DNA of 64,000 nt, from NCBI GenBank assembly GCA_017309275.1, contig JAFKLT010000048.1, forward strand, positions 1 through 64,000, written 5' to 3'. The notes below the pieces were generated by a model that did no database searches, was not told where the DNA came from, and worked only from the letters and a program-made list of their open reading frames with translations. Source of the DNA: Sphingomonadales bacterium. GTDB lineage: Bacteria; Pseudomonadota; Alphaproteobacteria; Sphingomonadales; Sphingomonadaceae. A program made the position numbers and the translations under genes. Positions 17,106 to 26,801 of the stretch are shown here, in pieces (within the stretch, counting starts at the first letter, position 1; each line of letters begins with the position of its first letter).

Positions 17106-17279
17106 ATGACCCACATGGGACAGAACAAACAGCAGGGCGGCCAAGCCGATCGCAATCCGAACGAGACCCCGGCCAGCAGGAACAGCAGGATCTGCAGCGT
17201 CGCCAGCCCCGGTCAGGACAATGACCAGGACCAGGGCAACCAGGCCGGCCGCGACGACGAGAATCGTCAGAACCGCTGA
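17106..17279 (+). CDS. Small Gln/Asn-rich hydrophilic protein
   Basis: 57 residues, strongly hydrophilic (MGQNKQQGGQADRNPNETP...QDNDQDQGNQAGRDDENRQN) and likely disordered. Proteins of this composition are common small stress-induced products in sphingomonads, but no biochemical role is known to me. The ATG at 17106 follows GGAAAGGGG; a second ATG at 17115 is equally plausible. An EcfG-like promoter upstream and a strong terminator downstream make it a single-gene unit. Confidence 0.6.
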   Translation: MTHMGQNKQQGGQADRNPNETPASRNSRICSVASPGQDNDQDQGNQAGRDDENRQNR

Positions 17280-17320
17280 CGTCGGAAAGAAGAGTGACGC
17301 CGAGGCGTCCTCTCGGGGCA

Positions 17321-17350
17321 GGGCCGCACTTCGATGCGGCCCGGCCTTTT
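17321..17350 (+). terminator. Intrinsic terminator
   Basis: GGGCCGCA/TGCGGCCC hairpin with a 6-base loop followed by GGCCTTTT. Confidence 0.75.
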
Positions 17351-17447
17351 CTATTCCCCGGCTGCGCCCATTCCAGGTGCAACCTTCCTAGCACTTTGGC
17401 ATTCTCCCTTCATCGATCGCGGACAGCGGAATGGGAAGGAGAGGCCC

Positions 17448-17651
17448 GTGCGAACGATTGAGATATGGCCCGACGAAATCGAGGGCGGCGACACCGAGCG
17501 CGAGGGTGTCTTCTACGCGACTATGCGCTTCATCGACAGGGAAGCTGAAACAGCCGTCGTGATCTATCTGCAACCCGAGATCGAGCGAGGCATGATCGCC
17601 GATCTTTACGGCTGGGCGCAAAGCCGCGGCATGACCGGTCGAACGAACTGA
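17448..17651 (+). CDS. Small hypothetical protein
   Basis: 67 residues from a GTG with an excellent GGAAGGAGAG ribosome binding site: MRTIEIWPDEIEGGDTEREG and on. It is acidic, with beta-strand-like segments (FYATMRFIDREAETAVVIYL), and has no signal peptide or recognised domain. The coding reality rests on the ribosome binding site and composition. Confidence 0.6.
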   Translation: MRTIEIWPDEIEGGDTEREGVFYATMRFIDREAETAVVIYLQPEIERGMIADLYGWAQSRGMTGRTN

Positions 17652-17716
17652 ATTGGAAGCATGGGTTGGCAAGCGGTCGCCCGCCTGGATCGGAGCGCCC
17701 CTTGGCGGCCACCTTT

Positions 17717-17899
17717 TCAATGCGGAGAAGTCGTTCGATGCAAGTCAGTCAGCACGGCGTTCCAGAATGCGATCTCTTCGTCATTGCCCCGGTCGCGCGA
17801 CCATTGCACCTGCCTGGAGACGATGAAGTCGGCCTGTTTGCCATGCCGCAGCTTGATCTCCGACACACAATTTCGAATGTTATGACCTCCGAACGGCAT
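17717..17899 (-). CDS. Small hypothetical protein downstream of groEL
   Basis: 60 residues (MPFGGHNIRNCVSEIKLRHG...), no recognised family. AAGGAG sits 7 bases before the ATG, and the frame lies just beyond the groEL terminator on the same strand, so read-through could express it. Composition looks protein-like. Confidence 0.5.
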   Translation of the reverse strand: MPFGGHNIRNCVSEIKLRHGKQADFIVSRQVQWSRDRGNDEEIAFWNAVLTDLHRTTSPH

Positions 17900-17939
17900 T
17901 GCCGATCTCCTTGATGCTCCGCATAGAAACAGGGCAGGT

Positions 17940-17965
17940 GAGGGCGGCGGTTTCCCGCCGCCCTC
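17940..17965 (-). terminator. Hairpin after groEL
   Basis: Near-perfect inverted repeat GAGGGCGGCGG/CCGCCGCCCTC just beyond the groEL stop. No long T-run follows, so termination may be partial. Confidence 0.55.
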
Positions 17966-17971
17966 GATATG

Positions 17972-19955
<1,984 letters not shown>

Positions 19956-20026
19956 GCATAACCTCCATGTTGCATAACGATATGATAAGCCGGCGCGCCT
20001 GTCCGGGACGCGCGGCGCCGAAGAGC

Positions 20027-20055
20027 TAGGAAGCGGATTTTTTCGCTTCAAGAGG
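20027..20055 (-). promoter_or_regulatory. RpoH (heat-shock sigma) promoter of groES-groEL
   Basis: Minus strand CTCTTGAA with CTTGAA at 20052-20047, 13-base spacer, CTTCCTA at 20033-20027. The same architecture and spacing occur upstream of Hsp20 and, with one more base, DUF465. Leader about 65 bases. Confidence 0.7.
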
Positions 20056-20078
20056 TCCGGCGAATTTTTTTCGGCTCG

Positions 20079-20112
20079 TTCTCGCGAGAAACAAATGCCC
20101 CTTATCAAGGGG
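20079..20112. promoter_or_regulatory. Two short palindromes between groES and the usg operon
   Basis: TTCTCGCGAGAA (20079-20090) and CCCCTTATCAAGGGG (20098-20112) are perfect or near-perfect inverted repeats in the divergent control region. They could be operators. No classical CIRCE element is seen. Confidence 0.3.
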
Positions 20113-20121
20113 CTGACACCT

Positions 20122-20147
20122 CTTGACTCGACTCGCTTCGTTCCCAA
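20122..20147 (+). promoter_or_regulatory. RpoH-like promoter of the usg operon
   Basis: CTTGAC, 13-base spacer, TTCCCAA. Same layout as the groES and Hsp20 promoters but with weaker boxes. Confidence 0.4.
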
Positions 20148-20213
20148 AATTTGTGGCTACGGCACTCTGCCGCACGATGAGAAAGGAAAGGCCAAAAGGA
20201 AGGAGGCACGATC

Positions 20214-20441
20214 ATGTCCGAGCCATTTTCCCGTTTTCTTCACCCCTTCGACGTGGCGCGTCACCCGAGCCTCGAGCCCGAGGTCAAGCGCGCCCTCCTG
20301 GCATCCTGGGCATCGGATCGCTCGGCGGTCCGAAACAAGCCCGCGCTACGCAAGCCGCCCGGCGCGCGCCGCGCTGTGCCGGTCGACGACGTGCTCGCGG
20401 CGCTTAGGTCGCTCGACGGCGGTGAGGCGCGCGCGCCATGA
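20214..20441 (+). CDS. Small hypothetical protein, first gene of usg operon
   Basis: 75 residues (MSEPFSRFLHPFDVARHPSLEPEVKRALLASWASDRSAV...) with an excellent AAGGAGG ribosome binding site. The sequence resembles the small helical protein often encoded directly before usg in alphaproteobacteria, but no function is known to me. Its stop overlaps the usg start by ATGA, so translation is coupled. Confidence 0.75.
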   Translation: MSEPFSRFLHPFDVARHPSLEPEVKRALLASWASDRSAVRNKPALRKPPGARRAVPVDDVLAALRSLDGGEARAP

Positions 20442-20707
20442 CCGATCGGGCGCTGATCGCCCAGCTGGACGGTTATGGGCTGACGACCGCCGAGATCCAT
20501 TATTACCGGCCCGACCATCCCTCATTGCTCCAGCTCTTTGTCTGGCAGGATTATGACCTGCCGCCGGATTTTCCGGTGCTGTTCGATTTTCTGAGCCTGT
20601 GGCGGCGCCAGATCGAAGCCGCGCTCCACTCGGTGCGGATCGCGCATGATGCGCTGGTCGGGCCCGCCGAGTGGCGCGTGGCGGACATCATTCGCGCGAT
20701 TGATTGA
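20438..20707 (+). CDS. usg: Usg family protein
   Basis: 89 residues. The signature GYGLTTAEIHYYRPDHPSLLQLFVWQDYDLPPDFP and a C-terminal LHSVRIAHDALVGPAEWR match the Usg family, named from its position near a biosynthetic gene but without a proven function. It overlaps the previous gene by four bases. The context of heat-shock genes and an RpoH-like promoter suggests a stress role here (inference). Confidence 0.88.
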   Translation: MTDRALIAQLDGYGLTTAEIHYYRPDHPSLLQLFVWQDYDLPPDFPVLFDFLSLWRRQIEAALHSVRIAHDALVGPAEWRVADIIRAID

Positions 20708-20768
20708 CGGAGCGACCTGAGCGTCTCCGGCTGGTTAGCTGTATTTCCACTGCTATTCTTCAGGAAAG

Positions 20769-20795
20769 CGGGGCCGCTGCTGTACAGCGGCCCCG
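20769..20795. terminator. Bidirectional terminator between usg and hsp20
   Basis: CGGGGCCGCTG/CAGCGGCCCCG hairpin with a 5-base loop between convergent genes, flanked by GAAAG on the right and CTTTC (complement of GAAAG) on the left. Confidence 0.65.
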
Positions 20796-20802
20796 AAAGA
20801 TA

Positions 20803-21282
20803 TCAGGCGCTCTCGAGCGCCTTTTCTTTCGACGATCCGATCCGGCGCGGTTCGGCATCGCCGCTGCCGATCTCGATCTTGCGCGGCTTCATCGCCTCGG
20901 GAATGACCCGGTTGAGCTCGATCGTGAGCAGGCCGTCGGTAAAGCTCGCGCTACCGACCTCGATATAGTCGGCGAGCTGGAAGCGCCGTTCGAACGCCCG
21001 GCGCGCGATGCCGCGATGAAGATAGGTGCTCTTCGCATCGTCTTCCGCGGGTTTGCCCGTAACGGCCAGCTGGTTCTGCTGCGCCACGATCTCGATCTCG
21101 TCGGGCTTGAAGCCCGGGACCGCGAGCGTGATGCGGAAGCGGTCGTCGGCCTCGCGCACGATGTCGAAGGCCGGATAGCCGTCGGACGTCTCGCTGCGCT
21201 GCCCCTTCTCGAGCAGGTCGAAGAGATGATCGAAGCCCACCGTCGAGCGGCGGTAGGGGGTAAAGTCAAAGTCGGTTCTCAT
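20803..21282 (-). CDS. Hsp20 small heat-shock protein (IbpA-like)
   Basis: 159 residues of the alpha-crystallin family. The alpha-crystallin domain spans about 40-130 with FRITLAVPGFKPDEIEI and GLLTIELNRVIPEAMKPRKI. It holds unfolding proteins for later refolding. From the ATG at 21282 (AGGAGG, 8 bases) the N-terminus reads MRTDFDFTPYRRSTVGFDHLFDLL, which is family-like; the upstream frame is not. Driven by an RpoH-like promoter nearly identical to that of groES. Confidence 0.96.
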   Translation of the reverse strand: MRTDFDFTPYRRSTVGFDHLFDLLEKGQRSETSDGYPAFDIVREADDRFRITLAVPGFKPDEIEIVAQQNQLAVTGKPAEDDAKSTYLHRGIARRAFERRFQLADYIEVGSASFTDGLLTIELNRVIPEAMKPRKIEIGSGDAEPRRIGSSKEKALESA

Positions 21283-21390
21283 TTCCAAATCCTCCTGATT
21301 GAAGCAATTCGGGCATGAGATGCGCCGGTACACAGAGCCGGCGCTCTCCATGTCCTGCAGACCCGGTCAATCCGGCATCTGGAAGGAAAT

Positions 21391-21419
21391 TAGGAAGCCA
21401 TTTTTCCGGTTTCAAGAGG
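21391..21419 (-). promoter_or_regulatory. RpoH promoter of hsp20
   Basis: CTTGAA (21416-21411), 13-base spacer, CTTCCTA (21397-21391) on the minus strand, preceded by CCT as at groES. Confidence 0.7.
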
Positions 21420-21509
21420 TCGCGCGCGCGAAGATTCTGGATGCGCCATGTTCCGAAAATCCGCAGCGCCAAAGCGCGGAGCCGCAACGCGCGCGGCTCC
21501 GCGATCGGG

Positions 21510-21695
21510 TCAGGCGACGCGACTGTCGCCGGTATCGCGGCTCCATGCCGCGATCTGGTCCTTGATCGCCAGCTTCAGCTTCTTGAGCCGCGCAATCAGG
21601 ACTTCGTCGGGCTGGCGGCGCTGCGCCTCCCGATCGATTTCGGCGTCGAGGCGGGCATGCTCGCGCCGCAGATAATCGATATGTTTGCTGGACAT
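21510..21695 (-). CDS. DUF465 (YdcH-like) small coiled protein
   Basis: 61 residues beginning MSSKHIDYLRREHARLDAEIDREAQRRQPDEVLIARLKKLKLAIKDQI, the full DUF465 helical hairpin. No biochemical function is established for the family. The ATG at 21695 follows GGAGAAGAAG; the ATG four codons earlier has no ribosome binding site. An RpoH-like promoter about 60 bases upstream places it in the heat-shock block. Confidence 0.85.
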   Translation of the reverse strand: MSSKHIDYLRREHARLDAEIDREAQRRQPDEVLIARLKKLKLAIKDQIAAWSRDTGDSRVA

Positions 21696-21751
21696 CTTCT
21701 TCTCCATGCCAAGTTGAGGATGTTGCAGCCCGAGCGGCTGCGGCGTGGATG

Positions 21752-21781
21752 TAGGAAAGCTATGGTCAGGATTTCAAGGGG
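21752..21781 (-). promoter_or_regulatory. RpoH-like promoter of the DUF465 gene
   Basis: CTTGAA (21778-21773), 14-base spacer, TTTCCTA (21758-21752) on the minus strand. One base longer than the groES and hsp20 promoters. Confidence 0.55.
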
Positions 21782-22114
21782 TTGAAGTGTCCGCCTGTGG
21801 GAGACTGTCGGAAGCTGTGAAGAGCATCGCGCGGCGCCCCGCAGGGAAGGCACGACAGCCGGCATTGGGAAGCAAAGATGTAGAGGCGGTCGGCGCGCTA
21901 CAGCTAAATCGTCACAACATGGGTTAGTCGCTGCAACCCGGCCCGGCGACCATTGTTTCGGTAGCATGCCGACTCGCGAGGAACAGGTTTACCCGCTCTT
22001 CCGGCGCGTCGCCGACGCCATTTGCGCTGTCCGCCTTCCTGGCCGCGCCTGGGACTAGGCGCTGCGCCGGAGCCAACGGGCATATGCTTCAGAATGGGAG
22101 TGATGGATGTGACC
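21782..22114. other. Intergenic, no gene seen
   Basis: About 330 bases between the heat-shock promoter of DUF465 and the sugar isomerase. No frame with a ribosome binding site, no hairpin with a T-run, and no EcfG-spaced box (a GGAAC occurs at about 21981 without a partner). Confidence 0.4.
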
Positions 22115-22918
22115 ATGAAAGCACAGAAGCTTGATACGATCAGGGTCGAGAAACCCTGGGGCGTCGATCGGCTTCCTCCGCCCTTCGATGCACGGACTGG
22201 TGGCCGCGTCGGCGAAATCTGGTTTCGTCCGCCCCAATCCAATCCGCTGCTCGTGAAATATATCTTCACGAGCGAGCGCTTGTCGATCCAGGTCCATCCC
22301 GACGACCGGCAGGCGCAGGCGCGCGGACTTTCCGCAGGCAAGGAGGAATGCTGGTACATTCTCGACGCTGAGCCGGACGCGGTGCTCGGAATTGGCACGC
22401 TTCGCGCGCTCGGCGAGCGCGAACTCGCCGATACCGCCCGCTCGGGTGCTATCGAGGCGCTCATGGAGTGGCATCCGGTGCGCGCGAACATGTTCATTCA
22501 TATTCCGCCCGGAACCGTCCATGCGATCGGTGCCGGGGTCACACTCGTCGAAATTCAGCAGAATGTGGATGTTACCTATCGTCTCTACGATTACGGCCGC
22601 CCGCGCGAGCTGCACCTCGCCGATGGGACGGCGGTCGCGATGGCCGCGCCAATGTCACGCGATCTCTGCCGCCAAGTCGATATCGCAGAGAGCGCGTTGT
22701 TGCTCGACAGCCGCCATCTCGTGGTCGCGCACCTGAACGCCAACGACCTTTCGCCGCTTGCCGATGTGAGGGATGGGGCGATGATCGTCCCGCTCAGCGG
22801 CACGGTCGAGGCTGACGGCGTGACCGCGCAGGCGGGCGAGTGCCTGTGGGCCGAGGACGTCGCTACCATCGAGGCCGGAGCCGGCGCGCGTTTTCTGGCG
22901 GGTTGGCACAAGCCTTGA
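22115..22918 (+). CDS. manA: Class I mannose-6-phosphate isomerase
   Basis: 267 residues of the cupin-type phosphomannose isomerase. It interconverts fructose-6-phosphate and mannose-6-phosphate using Zn. Seen: VEKPWGVDRLPPPF, the metal segment LSIQVHPDDRQAQ, EECWYIL, and the second metal/active segment FIHIPPGTVHAIGAGVTLVEIQQNVDVTYRLYDYGR. It lacks the longer insert of the E. coli enzyme, as is common in alphaproteobacteria. Start uncertain between 22094, 22103 and 22115. It works in the same pathway as the guanylyltransferase at 29879 toward GDP-mannose. Confidence 0.9.
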   Translation: MKAQKLDTIRVEKPWGVDRLPPPFDARTGGRVGEIWFRPPQSNPLLVKYIFTSERLSIQVHPDDRQAQARGLSAGKEECWYILDAEPDAVLGIGTLRALGERELADTARSGAIEALMEWHPVRANMFIHIPPGTVHAIGAGVTLVEIQQNVDVTYRLYDYGRPRELHLADGTAVAMAAPMSRDLCRQVDIAESALLLDSRHLVVAHLNANDLSPLADVRDGAMIVPLSGTVEADGVTAQAGECLWAEDVATIEAGAGARFLAGWHKP

Positions 22919-23048
22919 CGCCCTGCGCGACCTTGGCGCGTCTCCGATGGAGGGCGATCCGCCTGCGCCAACTGGCCTGGCACCGTCCTGCCGCCCGAGA
23001 CGCCTAGCGAGGCGCGTCGGCTGCCGCGCGTGTCACAGGGTTGATCGG

Positions 23049-23912
23049 CTATCCGCCCGAGGCTTTCTCTACGGCGCTTCCCATCTCCTCTCCGAGGCGC
23101 ACCGGCCGTTCGGGAAACCAATCGGGGTTGAACGTGATCGCTTGCTTCTCGAACAGCGTCACGATCGTGGAGCCGAGGAGAAAGCGACCCATCTCGTCGC
23201 CCTTGCGCAGCGAGACTTCATCGGGGGCGTAGGACCATGACGATAACTTGCCCGATCGCTTTGCATTCACCACGCCATGCCATGACGTTGCGACGCTGCC
23301 GACGATGGTCGCACCTACGAGTATCATCGCAAAATGGCCGTGAGTGGGGGACTCGAACAGGCATATGACCCGCTCGTTGCGCGCGAAAAGGCCGGGCACC
23401 CCGCGCGCGGTCGTCGGGTTGACGGAAAAGAGCGAGCCCGGGACGTGGATCATGCGTCTGAGCTCCCCGTCGCACGGCATGTGCAGCCGGTGATAATCAT
23501 TGGGCGAAAGATAGAGGTTGGCGAAATTGCCGTCGCGAAACGTCGCGGCGAGGGCAGCGTCGCCGCCCAGTATCGCGGTGGTGGTGAAACGGTGGCCCTT
23601 GGCCTGGACGATGTGATGATCGTCGATGGCGCCGAGCTGGCTGATGGCACCGTCGACCGGACAGATGAAATCGGCCTCCGCCCGCGGGCGAGCGCCGGCT
23701 TTCAGCGGACGCGTGAAGAAGTCGTTGAAGTTTGCATAGCTGCGGATGTCGGGATTTTCCGCTTCGCTCATGTCGACGCCATATTTGGCGACGAACCATT
23801 GGATCAGTCGCGGGGTCAGCCGGCCCGACGATGCGGCAACACGGCCGGCGAATTCGGTCAGCCGCCGCTTCGGCATCGCATGCTGGGCAAGAATTGTCAG
23901 GCGCTCGAACAT
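23049..23912 (-). CDS. psd: Phosphatidylserine decarboxylase
   Basis: 287 residues. Converts phosphatidylserine to phosphatidylethanolamine at the inner membrane using a pyruvoyl group formed by self-cleavage at LGST (246-249, Ser248). The family segments YLSPNDYHRLHMPCDGEL, PVDGAISQLG and FESPTHGHFAMILVGATIVGS are all present, so the enzyme looks complete and of the E. coli type. The PS synthase is not adjacent. GGAT precedes the ATG weakly; an EcfG-like box (CGTC variant) lies about 55 bases upstream. Confidence 0.95.
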   Translation of the reverse strand: MFERLTILAQHAMPKRRLTEFAGRVAASSGRLTPRLIQWFVAKYGVDMSEAENPDIRSYANFNDFFTRPLKAGARPRAEADFICPVDGAISQLGAIDDHHIVQAKGHRFTTTAILGGDAALAATFRDGNFANLYLSPNDYHRLHMPCDGELRRMIHVPGSLFSVNPTTARGVPGLFARNERVICLFESPTHGHFAMILVGATIVGSVATSWHGVVNAKRSGKLSSWSYAPDEVSLRKGDEMGRFLLGSTIVTLFEKQAITFNPDWFPERPVRLGEEMGSAVEKASGG

Positions 23913-23964
23913 GATATCATCCGTTGGTCGATCCTTCGGAGGGAAAGCCGATCGCCTGGGGAGA

Positions 23965-23990
23965 GACGACGGCGCCCGCCTCTTCGTTCC
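23965..23990 (-). promoter_or_regulatory. Possible EcfG-type promoter of psd
   Basis: Minus strand GGAAC (23990-23986), 17-base spacer, CGTC (23968-23965). Same -10 variant as the BON gene. Confidence 0.35.
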
Positions 23991-24072
23991 GGCGGTGATG
24001 CTTTATCCCGATGTCGTGGGGCAAGGGAAGGCGCATGGCCGGGAGCGGAAAATAATCGGGTAGGGCGCGCGC

Positions 24073-24951
24073 TCAGTCTCGCCGGGCCTTTGGCGCCCCT
24101 CCCGCCGAACGGACGAAGCGGTAACTCTTCTGCTCATAGTTCCGCGCGCGCAGGAAGTTGTGGGCGTTGTTGATCATGATGTCGCTCATGATCTCGATCG
24201 TGCCGCATCCGCCCTTGGCGAGAGCCGTTTCGGCGGCGGTCAGGAGCGCCGTCCCGATGCCGCGGCGCCGATGGTCGCCGTCGACCAGCAGCAGGGTGAC
24301 GCGGCCGACAAGGCCGTGCTGCAAGGTCGGAACGACGCCCCAGGCGCAGCATCCGATCAGCCCGTCGGCATCGGCGACGAGAAGCCCGGCCTTCGCTTTG
24401 CCGATCGCCTCAACGTTCGCATCGATCGATATGCGCTTGGGCGGCTCGGCAAGCTGGGCGAGCAGACGGGCGAGAGCTTTTCGGTCCTTGCCCGTCGCGG
24501 GCCGCAGGCTGAGCTCGGGTTCCGGCAGGACTTCGGGTTTGACGATCCTCAGCACCGGCTTGGCTTTCGGCGGCGGCGGCGGATCCTGCCGCCTTCGTGC
24601 AGGCTCGGGTGACGGTGGCGGACTCGTTTTTCCGCGTCGGCGGATAGGCGAATGCTCCTCGATGGGTTCGGCGGCTTTGGGTGCCTTCTTGGCAGGCTTC
24701 GCCGCGGGTTCGCGTTCGGCCGAGAGTTTCCAGCTGTCGGCCGCGCCGCCGCGAAGATAGTGCGCGATGTCGGCGGCGCTTGCCATGAGCCCTTGTTCGC
24801 CGATCCCGAGGAGCGGCTTGCCCGCCGCATCGGTGAGGCCGAACTTCCCATAGTCGCCGACGCCCGGCGTTCGCTTTCGCGACCGGACGAGTTTCATCCC
24901 GCGGTGTTCGGCGATTGCGCGAAGCTCGTCGGCTGTCGGCTCGGTTGTCAT
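24073..24951 (-). CDS. GNAT acetyltransferase with Pro/Lys-rich linker
   Basis: 292 residues. The N-terminal part (1-75) has MTTEPTADELRAIAEHRGMKLVRSRKRTPGVGDYGKFGLTD, reminiscent of a small DNA- or protein-binding region. A Pro/Lys/Arg-rich linker (75-140) follows, then a GNAT domain (about 147-285) with the acetyl-CoA loop LLVDGDHRRRGIGTALL. Substrate unknown. It is divergent from the KTSC gene. Confidence 0.83.
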   Translation of the reverse strand: MTTEPTADELRAIAEHRGMKLVRSRKRTPGVGDYGKFGLTDAAGKPLLGIGEQGLMASAADIAHYLRGGAADSWKLSAEREPAAKPAKKAPKAAEPIEEHSPIRRRGKTSPPPSPEPARRRQDPPPPPKAKPVLRIVKPEVLPEPELSLRPATGKDRKALARLLAQLAEPPKRISIDANVEAIGKAKAGLLVADADGLIGCCAWGVVPTLQHGLVGRVTLLLVDGDHRRRGIGTALLTAAETALAKGGCGTIEIMSDIMINNAHNFLRARNYEQKSYRFVRSAGGAPKARRD

Positions 24952-25074
24952 CGATCAGGGCCGGAGAGGAGAGGCGGGGCGGGTCTGCGGGGAGGGGGCG
25001 CTCGCTCGGACCGGCGGCGCGCGCTTGCCCGCGCCTTGGTGGGAACCTGTGCGGCTGCGACGCGCTCTGCCCAT

Positions 25075-25317
25075 ATGCGCGCGCGCCGCTTCACCCGCTC
25101 GACCATGATCGACCATGTCGCCTATGACGAGGCAGCGTCGGTGCTTTCCATCAGCTTCCGGGGCACCGGCAGATATCTTTATCATGGCGTCCCGCGCGCG
25201 ATCTACGACGGGCTCTGCGCTGCGGAATCGCTCGGCGCCTATTTCAACGCGCATATCAAGGATCATTTCCGGTGCGAGCGCGACCCGGCGCGCCGGCGGT
25301 TCGGTCCCGGTGCCTGA
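25075..25317 (+). CDS. KTSC-domain protein
   Basis: 80 residues nearly filled by a KTSC domain (STMIDHVAYDEAASVLSISFRGTGRYLYHGVPRAIYDGLCAAESLGAYFNAHIKDHF). KTSC proteins are small single-domain proteins or fused to lysyl-tRNA synthetase and are proposed to bind nucleic acid; function unproven. The start at ATG 25075 is a guess; ATG 25105 (MIDHVAY) would also give the core. Neighbour of the NHEJ genes. Confidence 0.8.
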   Translation: MRARRFTRSTMIDHVAYDEAASVLSISFRGTGRYLYHGVPRAIYDGLCAAESLGAYFNAHIKDHFRCERDPARRRFGPGA

Positions 25318-25355
25318 GCGCCCGACTGCGAATGCGGGCATTGTGAAGGCGCGGC

Positions 25356-26240
25356 TCATGCGCGCTTGCGCGCGGCGGTCTTGGTCGGCGCCTTTTTCGT
25401 CGGCGTCTTTTTGGCCGGCGCCTTCTTGGCGCTGGCGGCCTTGGCCTTCCCGCCGCCGTCGCCGATCGATTTCTTGAGCGCCGCCATCAGGTCGACGACG
25501 TTCGATCCGCTCGGCGCCTTCTCGTCCTTCCCGTCGTCGAGATTGAGCGTCTTGCCCTTCTTCTTGCGCTCGATAAGCTCCTTCAGCGCCTCGACATAGC
25601 GATCGTGAAAGTCGCTCGCGTCGAACTTGCCCGTCTTCTTGTCGATCAGCGTCGTCGCGAGGTCGAGCAGGTCTTCGTCGGGATCGCTGTCGGCAATGTC
25701 GCGGAAATAGCTCGCCGCCTTGTTGACCTCGTCGGCATAGCGCAGCGTCTCCATGACGAGACCCCGGCCGCACGCCTTGATGCTGACGACATATTCACGG
25801 CCGCGCATCGCGAGCTGGCCGAGACCGACCTTGCCCGTGCGGCGCAGCGCCTCGCGCAGCACGATGAACGCTTCCTCGGCAAGGTCGTCGGCGGGGACGA
25901 CATAATAGGGCTTCTCGAAATAGATCTCGTCGATATCCTCGGCCTCGACGAACTGGGTGAGCTCGAGCGTCTTCTTGCTTTCGAGCTTGACCCCTTCGAT
26001 CTCCTCGTCGTCGAGCAGCACATATTGGTCCTTGGCATATTGGAATCCCTTGACGATCTCGTCGACGTCGACCGGGCCGACGCCGGGGACGACCTTTTCA
26101 TATTTGATGCGCTTGCCGGTCGGCTCGTGGATCTGGTTGAACGCGATCGTCGCCCCGCTCTTCGTCGCCGAATAGATCTCGACCGGGATCGAAACGAGCG
26201 CCAGGCGGATCTGGCCTTTCCAATAAGGGCGCGCAGCCAT
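25356..26240 (-). CDS. ku: Ku, NHEJ end-binding protein
   Basis: 294 residues. Bacterial Ku dimer that rings DNA double-strand ends and recruits LigD. The core Ku domain spans about 5-200 (PYWKGQIRLALVSIPVEIY, VDVDEIVKGFQYAKDQYVLLDDEEIE, EAFIVLREALRRTGKVGLGQLAMR), followed by a Lys/Ala/Pro-rich tail (about 260-294, repeated AKKAPAKK-like units) that may bind DNA. The ATG at 26240 has AAGGAG 9 bases away and is preferred over the GTG at 26246. It is the last gene downstream of ligD-xth-2H on the same strand, with a 183-base gap. Confidence 0.97.
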   Translation of the reverse strand: MAARPYWKGQIRLALVSIPVEIYSATKSGATIAFNQIHEPTGKRIKYEKVVPGVGPVDVDEIVKGFQYAKDQYVLLDDEEIEGVKLESKKTLELTQFVEAEDIDEIYFEKPYYVVPADDLAEEAFIVLREALRRTGKVGLGQLAMRGREYVVSIKACGRGLVMETLRYADEVNKAASYFRDIADSDPDEDLLDLATTLIDKKTGKFDASDFHDRYVEALKELIERKKKGKTLNLDDGKDEKAPSGSNVVDLMAALKKSIGDGGGKAKAASAKKAPAKKTPTKKAPTKTAARKRA

Positions 26241-26270
26241 CGTCACTCACTCCTTTGCCAATGCTCCTTC

Positions 26271-26295
26271 AATGCGCGCGGTCGCCGAGCGTTCC
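26271..26295 (-). promoter_or_regulatory. Weak EcfG-like promoter of ku
   Basis: GGAAC (26295-26291), 16-base spacer, CATT (26274-26271) on the minus strand. The -10 departs from CGTT as at the DJ-1 gene. Family knowledge: one ku/ligD set of Sinorhizobium meliloti is under general stress control. Confidence 0.3.
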
Positions 26296-26423
26296 GCGCC
26301 GGCGATGGGAAGGGAAGCCCGATCGCCGCAACGGGATCGAAAGCAGGAGCTGCAAATGGCCGGACAGTCGCGAACGCGCGCGCCTGCCGTTTTCGCGGCC
26401 CGCGACTTGCCGATCCGAGCTTC

Positions 26424-26801
26424 TCAGACGGTCCAGCGCGCGGGCGCGAGCGCGATGGCGATCGGAGGATGCACCCGCTGCCATTTCGTTGCGGCGAGCA
26501 CGTCGTTGCTCTCCTTCGCCTCGCGGCCCGGCCCAAGCGACCAGGTGATATGATAATGGCTACCGTCGCCGCGATCGGTGGTGCCGCCGATGCGCACGAC
26601 GAGCGCCTGGACGCCCGCGCCGTCGTCGACTTCGCCGACGATCTCGCCCGCGTGCGCGGCGGGTAGGGGCGTGTCCTCGGCGGTCCCGAAACGGAGCGTC
26701 ACATGATCGGCAACCAGATCCGGATAGCGCGGTTCGAACCGTTCGAGCAGCTGGTCGCGCTCGGCTGGTGGCAGCTTCCAGCCGGCGATGGTGCGCGTCA
26801 T
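26424..26801 (-). CDS. 2H-phosphoesterase-like protein in the NHEJ operon
   Basis: 125 residues, no signal peptide. Two H-x-T motifs stand out, His33-Val-Thr35 (ADHVTLRFG) and His84-Ile-Thr86 (SHYHITWSLG), the hallmark pair of 2H phosphoesterases that act on cyclic or terminal phosphates of nucleic acids. Such resemblance is by motif only. The ATG overlaps the xth stop (ATGA), so it is co-translated with the exonuclease and ligase. The LigD encoded here lacks a phosphoesterase domain, so this protein might supply 3-prime-end cleaning (inference). I cannot exclude an unrelated fold. Confidence 0.6.
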   Translation of the reverse strand: MTRTIAGWKLPPAERDQLLERFEPRYPDLVADHVTLRFGTAEDTPLPAAHAGEIVGEVDDGAGVQALVVRIGGTTDRGDGSHYHITWSLGPGREAKESNDVLAATKWQRVHPPIAIALAPARWTV

